From: Hymenobacter taeanensis
Lineage (GTDB): Bacteria; Bacteroidota; Bacteroidia; Cytophagales; Hymenobacteraceae
DNA length: 64,000 bases
Direction: 5' to 3'
Assembly (NCBI RefSeq): GCF_013137895.1
Contig: NZ_CP053538.1
Coordinates: 4,619,001-4,683,000 of the forward strand
Positions 30,410 to 37,552 of the stretch are shown here, in pieces; within the stretch, counting starts at the first letter, position 1, and the number at the start of each line of letters is the position of its first letter. The notes below the pieces were generated by a model that worked only from the letters and a program-made list of their open reading frames with translations, was not told the origin of the DNA and ran no database searches. The translations under genes and the position numbers were made by a program.

Positions 30410-33004
30410 ATGCCCCGACCTTTCCCCCTTCTGCTCCTTCTTTCCGTGCCACTTGCTGGTGTTGCTGCGGCTCCAGCAACCACCCCCGATGGCTCCTCTA
30501 CCTTACATTTGGCGCACGGTGATGGAGATGATATAGCACAGCGGGGTCGGGTGATTGGCCGGGTAACGAATGCAGCAGGTGAGGCAGTAGAGGGTGTAAC
30601 AGTTGCGTTGAAAGGCACAACCTACGGTGCTACCACCAGTACTGATGGCAGCTTCCGGCTTTCCGTTCCGGCCGGTAACTACCAGTTGGTTATCAGCAGC
30701 ATGGGCTATGCCTCGCAGGAGTTTGCCGTAACGGTAACGGCCGGCGAAACCCTGACGCTAGCTCCTTTTGCGCTGGCGCAAAGCGCCCAACAGTTAAAAG
30801 AGGTAACGGTTACCGGCAACAAGAGCCTGAATGAGCGGCCCACGGGCGTTAGCAAAATGGCTATTGCCCCGCTTGATTTACCCCAGAGTGTGGTAACCAT
30901 TAAGCAAGAAACATTGGAGCAGCAGCAGGTGCTGCGCCTCAGCGACGCCATTGTGAACGTAAGCGGCATTTACGTAACCAGCACCACCGGCGGCACGCAG
31001 GAAGAACTGGGCAGCCGGGGCTTTGCTTACGGCAGCAATAACACCTTCAAAAATGGGGTGCGCTTCAACAACGGCATCATGCCCGAAGCCAGCTCTCTGG
31101 AAAGCCTGGAAGTGCTGAAAGGCAGCGCCGCCATCTTATACGGCAACGTAGCGGCGGGCGGGGTGCTGAACCTCGTAACCAAAAAGCCCCGCTTTGAGCA
31201 GGGCGGCTCCCTGGGCTTGCGCGTAGGCAGCTACGGCTTCTGGAAACCTATGGTGGATGTGTACGGCGCCGTAGGCCAGAGCGATAAGGTGGCCTACCGC
31301 ATCAACGGCACCTACGAGCAGGGCAACAGCTACCGCGACGAGGTGAAGTCGGACCGCTTTTACGTGAATCCTTCACTGCTCTTCAAGCTCACGCCCAAAA
31401 CTACTCTGGTGCTGGAGGGCGACTACCTGCGCGACAACCGCACGCCCGACTTTGGTATCGGGGCTATTAACTACGAAATTCAGGAGTCGCGCAGCCGCTT
31501 CTTGAACGTGGCAGGTGCCAGCAACGCCACCACCCAAACCAGCACTACGGCTACCATCACCAGCCAGCTAAATAATACCTGGCAGGTACGTGGTGTGGCA
31601 GGCTTTCAGCGCTATGATAATGAGTTGCGCAGCGCAACCCGCCCCACCGCGGTAGTTGGCACGGCGGGCCCCAACTATGCCAACCTCACCCGCGGCCTGC
31701 AGCGCACCCAGACGGCTGAGAACTATTACCTGGCCCAGCTTGACCTGACAGGCAACTTCCGCACGGGCTTCCTAAGCCACACCCTACTAGTAGGCGCCGA
31801 CGCTGATCAGTACGAAACCAACACCCTGGCCTACACTAACCCCGCTTCTACTACCAAGGCCAACACGGCGGTTTCAACCTACGACATCATTAACCTACTG
31901 GACCCCACCAAAACCATTGCCCAGCCCACTGAGCGGCTTTCAGGATTCAATGATCTGGTGCGCAACACCCTCACCATAGGCAACACCCGCCGGGCAGGCT
32001 TTTACGCGCAGGACCTGCTCAGCGTAAGTGAGAAAGTGAAAGTACTGGCCGGCCTGCGCTGGACGTACCAGGAAACCCCCAGCAACGTTTACTATTACAG
32101 TAGCGTCACGAACATTAACAACAAAACGGCCGGCACCTACGCAGAAAACCGCCGCTTCGATAACGCCTTCTCGCCGCGTTTGGGCCTAGTGTACCAGCCG
32201 GTTAAAACTACCTCTTTGTTTGCCTCTTACTCCAACTCCTTCCAGCCCAACACTGGTCAGGATGCGAGCGGCAAATCCCTGGCGCCATCTACCTTCGACC
32301 AGTTCGAGGCCGGCATTAAGAACGACCTGTTCAACGGGGCCCTGTCGGCTAACGTAACGGCTTACCGCATTGTGAACAGCAACCTGGCACAAACCTATTT
32401 GGGCCCGGTGCTGGGAGCCGATGGGCAGCCGGTAGTAGGCTCAAACGGCCAGACTGTTACCAACCTGAACACAAACGTGAAGGAGCTGGCGGGAGAAGTA
32501 ACCAGCAAAGGCGTAGAGGTAGACATCCAGACCAAGCCCATGATGGGCTTCTCTCTGATTGCCGGCTACAGCTACAATCATACTGCTTACACCAAGAGCA
32601 ACATTTACGAGAACGGCAGCCGCCTGCGCTATAACCCTGCCCACACGGCTAACCTGAGCCTGTTCTATAACTTTGGCACTGCTTTCGGCGAAAACGCTTT
32701 CCTGCGTGGCCTCACGGCCGGAGTTACCAGCTACTACGTGGGCGACAAGCTAGCGGGCCGCAACACCCGCTTGTATGACCCCACTAAAGGCCCCGGCCAG
32801 CCTTTCACGGACACCTTTAAGCTCATCAGCATTCCAAACTACACCTTGTTTGATGCTTCTCTGGGCTACAGCTACGAGCGGTTCTCGGTGCGGGTAAAAA
32901 TGTCTAACATCCTCAACGAGCTTAGCTATAACCTCCACGACGACAACAGCGTGAACCCCATTGCTCCGCGCACCTTCTCGGCTACGCTGGGCTACAAGCT
33001 GTAA
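30410..33004 (+). CDS. TonB-dependent siderophore receptor
   Basis: An 864-residue outer-membrane receptor for a ferric siderophore. In order: signal peptide (ends AGVAAA), a carboxypeptidase-regulatory-like domain (about 45-120; GRVTNAAGEAVEGVTV), TonB box (LKEVTVTG), plug (about 135-260; LDLPQSVVTI and LEVLKGSAAILYGNVAAGGVLNLVTKKP) and a 22-strand barrel ending LGYKL. The plug motifs are those of FhuE/FecA-type siderophore receptors rather than SusC. An AT-rich leader with repeated TYTAGA-N5-TCTAAA boxes precedes it, pointing to iron control. A PepSY reductase gene follows on the same strand. Confidence 0.93.
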   Translation: MPRPFPLLLLLSVPLAGVAAAPATTPDGSSTLHLAHGDGDDIAQRGRVIGRVTNAAGEAVEGVTVALKGTTYGATTSTDGSFRLSVPAGNYQLVISSMGYASQEFAVTVTAGETLTLAPFALAQSAQQLKEVTVTGNKSLNERPTGVSKMAIAPLDLPQSVVTIKQETLEQQQVLRLSDAIVNVSGIYVTSTTGGTQEELGSRGFAYGSNNTFKNGVRFNNGIMPEASSLESLEVLKGSAAILYGNVAAGGVLNLVTKKPRFEQGGSLGLRVGSYGFWKPMVDVYGAVGQSDKVAYRINGTYEQGNSYRDEVKSDRFYVNPSLLFKLTPKTTLVLEGDYLRDNRTPDFGIGAINYEIQESRSRFLNVAGASNATTQTSTTATITSQLNNTWQVRGVAGFQRYDNELRSATRPTAVVGTAGPNYANLTRGLQRTQTAENYYLAQLDLTGNFRTGFLSHTLLVGADADQYETNTLAYTNPASTTKANTAVSTYDIINLLDPTKTIAQPTERLSGFNDLVRNTLTIGNTRRAGFYAQDLLSVSEKVKVLAGLRWTYQETPSNVYYYSSVTNINNKTAGTYAENRRFDNAFSPRLGLVYQPVKTTSLFASYSNSFQPNTGQDASGKSLAPSTFDQFEAGIKNDLFNGALSANVTAYRIVNSNLAQTYLGPVLGADGQPVVGSNGQTVTNLNTNVKELAGEVTSKGVEVDIQTKPMMGFSLIAGYSYNHTAYTKSNIYENGSRLRYNPAHTANLSLFYNFGTAFGENAFLRGLTAGVTSYYVGDKLAGRNTRLYDPTKGPGQPFTDTFKLISIPNYTLFDASLGYSYERFSVRVKMSNILNELSYNLHDDNSVNPIAPRTFSATLGYKL

Positions 33005-33041
33005 GCGTGTCTGCGCGCAGCGCCTACCTCTATGAGTGAAG

Positions 33042-33083
33042 AAACCCGGGAAGTACCAGCTGCAACTGGCGCTTCCCGGGTTT
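33042..33083 (+). terminator. Hairpin between receptor and PepSY gene
   Basis: Perfect 12-bp arms AAACCCGGGAAG (33042-33053) and CTTCCCGGGTTT (33072-33083), with an inner CCAG/CTGG pair, followed by TTTG. It may act as a partial terminator that lowers expression of the downstream reductase relative to the receptor. Confidence 0.6.
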
Positions 33084-33123
33084 GTGGTGAACTTGTCTTT
33101 TGCTATTTGCCTTTTCTACCATC

Positions 33124-34476
33124 ATGAAAATCTTCTTTCGCAACATTCACCTCTACCTGAGCCTGGTTTCGGGGCTGATCATCGCCGTGGTGTGCCTCAC
33201 GGGCGGTGTGCTGGTCTTTGAAAAGGAGCTGGAGCAGGCCTGGCACCCCGAGCGCTACCATGTAACGTCCGCTAACTCGCCGCGCTTACCCTTGCAGCAG
33301 CTAACGGGCGCCGTAGCCGCCTACAAGCCGGGCGCCAAAATCACGGGCGTGAAGGTATACGCTGACCCTAGCCGCACAGTAGAGTTTAGCCTGGCAGGCG
33401 CCCCCGGCGGTGAAAAAGGCGATAAGAAAGAAGGCGGCCGGGCCAGCCAGGGCCCCGAAGCCCGTGAAACTCCCGCTGCAGGCAATGGAGTGCCACGTGC
33501 AGAAGCTGGCCGCCGCGAAGGTGGCGCTGAAGGCAAGGGCGAAAAAGGTGGCAAGGGAGGTAAAGGGGGCGAAGGCGGCCCCGGTGGCCCTAAAGTTTTT
33601 GTGAACCCGTACACGGGCGCCGTAACCGGTGAGCTGAACTACCGCGAAACAATATTCTTTACCATGATGGCCCTGCACCGCGGCATGGTAGGCGGCCCCA
33701 TCGGTAAGCTCATTGTAGGCATCAGTACCGTGATGTTCCTGTTCATTATTGCTACGGGCCTTGTGCTCTGGTGGCCTGCTACCCGTAAGGCATTGCAGCA
33801 GCGTCTCAAGGTGAAGTGGAGCGGGGGCTGGAAGCGCGTAAACCACGACCTGCACATTGTACTGGGCTTCTACTCGGCGCTGTTTCTGTTTGTATTTGCT
33901 TTTACTGGCCTGGCCTGGTCGTTTGAGTGGTTTAACAAGGGCATTTATGCCGTTACCAACTCGCCCATGCAGCGCCCCGAGCCACCCGCATCAACGGTGC
34001 CAGCCGCTGCTACGGTAGCTGCGGCGCCTGTGCAGGCCGTACAGGGCTTGCCCGTTGCCAGTGCGGCTCCCCTCTCCCCCGATGCGGCTTTGCAACTGGT
34101 GAAGCAACAGGTACCCGAGGCTGAATCCTATGCGCTGCAACTGCCCAAAGATCTGGCGGGCAGCATTAGGGTGGCTACTCTGCGCCGGGGTGCCAGCTAC
34201 GAGAATGCTACCGATGAACTATTCCTGGATCAATACTCGGGCAAGGTGCTAAGCCAGCAAACGTATGAGCAGCGTAGCCTGGGCCAACGCGTGCGCGGCA
34301 TGTTCAAGCCGGTGCACACAGGGGCGGTGTTTGGCTGGCCTTCCAAAATTATTGCACTGGTAGTGTGCTTACTGGGCTTCACTTTCCCTATCACGGGCAC
34401 CATATTGTGGCTCAACCGCCTGCGCAAAGCCAACAAAAAGCAGCGCAAGCAGCAGAATACTGTTGCGGCCATGTAA
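33124..34476 (+). CDS. PepSY-TM protein, probable siderophore/ferric reductase, with Gly/Lys-rich insert
   Basis: An inner-membrane protein of 450 residues. ATG 33124 (MKIFFRNIHLYL) is the start; upstream in-frame codons lack ATG. Four long helices: about 9-31 (LSLVSGLIIAVVCLTGG), two mid-protein helices (KLIVGISTVMFLFIIATGLVLWW; VLGFYSALFLFVFAFTGLAWS) and a C-terminal one. Conserved histidines in HLYLSL, ALHRGM and KRVNHDLHIV probably bind haem, as in the FoxB/FpvG siderophore reductases. A stretch of about 64 residues (about 100-163) rich in Gly, Lys, Glu and Ala interrupts the first PepSY domain just before KVFVNPYTG; the paralogue at 36227-37363 lacks it. It follows the siderophore receptor. 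Confidence 0.88.
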   Translation: MKIFFRNIHLYLSLVSGLIIAVVCLTGGVLVFEKELEQAWHPERYHVTSANSPRLPLQQLTGAVAAYKPGAKITGVKVYADPSRTVEFSLAGAPGGEKGDKKEGGRASQGPEARETPAAGNGVPRAEAGRREGGAEGKGEKGGKGGKGGEGGPGGPKVFVNPYTGAVTGELNYRETIFFTMMALHRGMVGGPIGKLIVGISTVMFLFIIATGLVLWWPATRKALQQRLKVKWSGGWKRVNHDLHIVLGFYSALFLFVFAFTGLAWSFEWFNKGIYAVTNSPMQRPEPPASTVPAAATVAAAPVQAVQGLPVASAAPLSPDAALQLVKQQVPEAESYALQLPKDLAGSIRVATLRRGASYENATDELFLDQYSGKVLSQQTYEQRSLGQRVRGMFKPVHTGAVFGWPSKIIALVVCLLGFTFPITGTILWLNRLRKANKKQRKQQNTVAAM

Positions 34477-34534
34477 CTCCTATATAGTGGCCTAGGCCAC
34501 TGCAGAGGTACTTACCTACTAACACCGTTTGGCC

Positions 34535-34843
34535 ATGAGCAAACGTCAGCACGAATATCGTCTTACCCTAGAGCACCAGGCAGCCAGCAGCCCAGAGCAG
34601 CCCTTGCACGAGCCTCTGGTGCTGGATTTCACCAACCATGATGATTTGTTTGCCATCGTGCAACGGGTGCAGAACGCTAATTTTCTCACCTCCAGCCAGG
34701 CTGCAGAAATGGCATTGGGCGTGAAGCTGCTGGGCAACGTATTACTGAGCAACCGCGAGCATCCGTTGTTCACGGAGCTCAGCCAGGCCTTTGGTGAGTT
34801 TGTGCAGAAACTTAAATCGCACGCGCAGCCCAAGCCGGAGTAA
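34535..34843 (+). CDS. DUF3861-family small protein
   Basis: A 102-residue soluble protein. ATG 34535 (MSKRQHEYRLTLEH) is chosen over a TTG six bases upstream. The pattern HEYRLTLE...F.NHDDLFAIV and AAEMALGVKLLGNVLLSN...FTEL matches the DUF3861 family, whose function is not known. It follows the PepSY gene by 58 bp on the same strand, with the perfect palindrome AGTGGCCTAGGCCACT (34486-34501) between. A terminator follows directly, so it may be the last gene of the iron operon. Confidence 0.82.
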   Translation: MSKRQHEYRLTLEHQAASSPEQPLHEPLVLDFTNHDDLFAIVQRVQNANFLTSSQAAEMALGVKLLGNVLLSNREHPLFTELSQAFGEFVQKLKSHAQPKPE

Positions 34844-34865
34844 ATACTCCGGTGAGTAGTGCCAG

Positions 34866-34896
34866 AAAGCGCCCTTCACCAGAGGGGCGCTTTTTT
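34866..34896 (+). terminator. Rho-independent terminator after DUF3861 gene
   Basis: The stem AAAGCGCCCT (from 34866) pairs with AGGGGCGCTTT (34883 on), followed by six T. It would close the receptor-PepSY-DUF3861 transcript. Confidence 0.88.
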
Positions 34897-35003
34897 GTGC
34901 CCTAAATCTGGCGTACCGGGTCCTGAAAGAACAGTATCAGCTAGATTTGTTCCGTAGCACCGCTACCGAGTAGTATCTCTAACTCGACGAATAACGCTTT
35001 CTT

Positions 35004-36074
35004 ATGCCCCAGCCTACTCAGTCGTCAGTAGCTCCTCTACCACCGGCGCCTTCGGGCAACCGTTTCCTGAACCTACTCCGCCGGGCAGGACTACTCGATT
35101 GGTTTCTGCTTGGCCTAGCTGGAGTAGTGCTGCTGGCCTACCTGATTCCGGAGGTGGGCAGCAAGGCCAGCCCCATACCCTGGAAGGTACTTACGACGGC
35201 GGGCGTAGCGCTCATCTTCTTCTTCTATGGCCTGCGCCTAAGCCTGGCTAAACTCACGGCGGGTCTCCGCAATTGGCGCCTGCACGTAGTGGTGCAGCTT
35301 ACCACGTTTGTGGTGTTTCCGGTGCTGGCGCTGGCGTTACGGCCCTTGTTTGTGGGGCAAGCGGCCGGCATGTGGCCTAGCGTGTTCTTCTTGTGTACCC
35401 TACCCAGCACCGTTTCTACCTCGGTGGTAATGGTAAGTATTGCCCGCGGCAATCTTCCGGCGGCCATCTTTAACGCCAGTATTTCCAGTCTGCTGGGCAT
35501 TGTGCTTACGCCACTCTGGGCGAGCCTCTTCCTGAATACCTCCGCAGAAGGAGGCAACCTTTGGCACCTGGCCATTGATTTGCTGTGGCAAGTGGTACTA
35601 CCGGTAGTAGTGGGGGTGCTGTTAAACGGGCGCTTCGGAGGCTTTGCAGAGCAGCACAAAGGCTCCTTACGCATCTCCGACCAAGTAGTGATTCTGCTGA
35701 TTGTGTTTACTGCCTTTTGTGAGTCCTTCGCGGAGGGCATCTTCCGTAGCTATGAGCCCCATGATATTGCGCTACTTGCCCTGGGTATGGTGGTGCTGTA
35801 CTTCTTAATATTTGGACTGGTGTGGGCACTGAGCCGGCTGCTGGGCTTTTCCCACGCCGACCGTACAGTAGCGCTGTTTTGCGGCTCTAAGAAGTCGTTG
35901 GTGCACGGTAGCGTGATGGCCAGCCTGCTGTTTCCGGGTATGGCGGCCACGGGTTTGCTGCTGCTGCCCCTCATGCTCTATCATGCCCTCCAAATTATTC
36001 TCGCCAGCATGATGGCCCAGCACATGGGCCGGCAGGCAGAGGCCGCAGAAGTTGCCGCACAGCTTGAGGCGTAG
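35004..36074 (+). CDS. Bile acid:sodium symporter-family (BASS) transporter
   Basis: A 356-residue inner-membrane protein with about ten helices, from DWFLLGLAGVVLLAYLIP near residue 30 to the C-terminus. The segments FFFYGLRLSLAKLTAGL and LPSTVSTSVVMVSIARGNLPAAIFNASISSLLGI are characteristic of the SBF-like branch (PF13593 type); GSKKSLVHGSVMASLLFPG is the second crossover motif. Members move organic anions with sodium; the substrate here is unknown. The gene has its own spacing and terminators and separates the two siderophore modules. No bile-salt function is implied in a free-living bacterium. Confidence 0.88.
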   Translation: MPQPTQSSVAPLPPAPSGNRFLNLLRRAGLLDWFLLGLAGVVLLAYLIPEVGSKASPIPWKVLTTAGVALIFFFYGLRLSLAKLTAGLRNWRLHVVVQLTTFVVFPVLALALRPLFVGQAAGMWPSVFFLCTLPSTVSTSVVMVSIARGNLPAAIFNASISSLLGIVLTPLWASLFLNTSAEGGNLWHLAIDLLWQVVLPVVVGVLLNGRFGGFAEQHKGSLRISDQVVILLIVFTAFCESFAEGIFRSYEPHDIALLALGMVVLYFLIFGLVWALSRLLGFSHADRTVALFCGSKKSLVHGSVMASLLFPGMAATGLLLLPLMLYHALQIILASMMAQHMGRQAEAAEVAAQLEA

Positions 36075-36162
36075 CCTCACCCCTCTTATCTATAGAGTAA
36101 TCTAGGCCAGTTAATTACGTCTTTGGCCCAACCATTACACGCGTAAAGTGCCGAGCCAGGTA

Positions 36163-36212
36163 GCCTAACACAACAAGGCCCCGCTATGTAGCGGGGCCTT
36201 GTTGTGTTAGGC
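36163..36212. terminator. Bidirectional terminator with 24-bp perfect stem
   Basis: The arms 36163-36186 and 36189-36212 are exact complements across 24 bp with a GC-rich core (GGCCCCGC). It sits between the convergent symporter and second PepSY genes and matches the style of the stem at 26395-26449. Confidence 0.85.
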
Positions 36213-36226
36213 ATGCTAGTAACTGG

Positions 36227-37363
36227 TTAGGCTACCTGTACTTTCTTTTTGGGCTTCTTGGTCTTATTACGGCGCCCCCACCAAATGACGGTGCCCGTAA
36301 CGGGTAGGCTAGCGGAAATCAGGCTGGCCAGGAATGCTACTACTTTGCCACCGAAGCCGAGAATCTGCCCGGTGTGAAGGTCGTAGTTCATGTCGGAGAA
36401 CTTGGTACCGTTGCTTTTGGTGGCATGAAAACGAGACTCCAGCATTTGCCCCGAAACCGGATGAAAGGCGTACTCGTCGCGGTGGTAGTAATGGAGCGCT
36501 TTCTGATAGGTCCAGCAATAGGCCGGAGCCTTGCCCGCACCGGTGGGACCAAGCAGAATCATCTCGTTTGCGGGCGACAGGCGGCGCACCGTGTTATATA
36601 CTATGTCCGGTAACGGCTGGGCGGCCACTGGTACGGTTTGCAGAGTATCAAGCTTGGTGGTCATGAGTTCTGGGGGAGCTGCCTGGCCCCCATCCACCAC
36701 AAATCTGATGGATTCCAGCATTGCTGGGAAAATCATGAACAGGCCGGAAAGTGCCAGCACCAGCCCTATGCTGGCGGCATAAAAGCCCAGCACATTATGC
36801 AGATCATAGTTGACGCGTCGCCAGCGGGCACCCCATTTAATCGTGAACCGTTGCTTGCGTTCCTGCTTGCGCTTAGGCCACCACAGCACCACGCCGGTGA
36901 GCAGCATCACCACAAAAATTGAGATGCTGATGCCCACCACCCATTTTGCTATTGCCTCGGGCAGCAGCAAGTGCATGTGAATTTCCTGAACAATGGTAAA
37001 GAAGTGGGTCCGGAGGTTCAGCCGGTGTAGCACCTCGCCGGTATAGGGGTTCAGGTAAACCTGAATAGGATTACCGGCTTTATCAGTATAGAAAACTGTG
37101 GCTGAGCGCTCAGGCCCAAAATATGTCACCCAGGTGTCGTGGGCGTTTACTCCGGGGGCCGAAGCCAAGGCGGCGGCTTGCAGGCGCGAGGGCAATAGCG
37201 GCGCCGTTGCCTGCACCTCTACTTTGCGCCAGGGCTCAATGAGGTCCCGAATGTCATCCTGAAACGTAAAGATGGCGCCGGTAATGCTCACAATGAACAC
37301 CACCAGCCCCGAGGCTAGCCCGAGCCAGAGGTGCACTTTGCCAACAGCTTGCTTGACACGCAT
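36227..37363 (-). CDS. PepSY-TM protein, probable siderophore/ferric reductase
   Basis: A 378-residue inner-membrane protein with the standard four-helix PepSY-TM layout: helix 1 (LWLGLASGLVVFIVSITGA), first PepSY domain ending YLNPYTGEVL, helices 2 and 3 (VVGISISIFVVMLLTGVVLWW; VLGFYAASIGLVLALSGLF), second PepSY domain, helix 4 and a Lys-rich tail (KKTKKPKKKVQ on the cytoplasmic side). The conserved His in KVHLWLG, EIHMHLL and RRVNYDLH could bind haem. It lies downstream of a siderophore receptor on the same strand (189-bp gap), mirroring the module at 30.4-34.5 kb, and probably reduces ferric siderophore after uptake. Confidence 0.88.
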   Translation of the reverse strand: MRVKQAVGKVHLWLGLASGLVVFIVSITGAIFTFQDDIRDLIEPWRKVEVQATAPLLPSRLQAAALASAPGVNAHDTWVTYFGPERSATVFYTDKAGNPIQVYLNPYTGEVLHRLNLRTHFFTIVQEIHMHLLLPEAIAKWVVGISISIFVVMLLTGVVLWWPKRKQERKQRFTIKWGARWRRVNYDLHNVLGFYAASIGLVLALSGLFMIFPAMLESIRFVVDGGQAAPPELMTTKLDTLQTVPVAAQPLPDIVYNTVRRLSPANEMILLGPTGAGKAPAYCWTYQKALHYYHRDEYAFHPVSGQMLESRFHATKSNGTKFSDMNYDLHTGQILGFGGKVVAFLASLISASLPVTGTVIWWGRRNKTKKPKKKVQVA

Positions 37364-37552
37364 ACCTAAAAGTTAGTCTACAATGGTTAAAGCTCTGGCA
37401 CCAGCCGGCAGTTCCCTCCTGCTGCCAAGTGGCCTAGGCTATCTGCACTAAACCGGCAGTATTTATTACATGACCAAGCCAAGCAGCAGTTCACACGCCG
37501 GGAGTGGCCTAGGCCTATCACCAACGCGTGAACTACTGAAACTATGCCGCTA

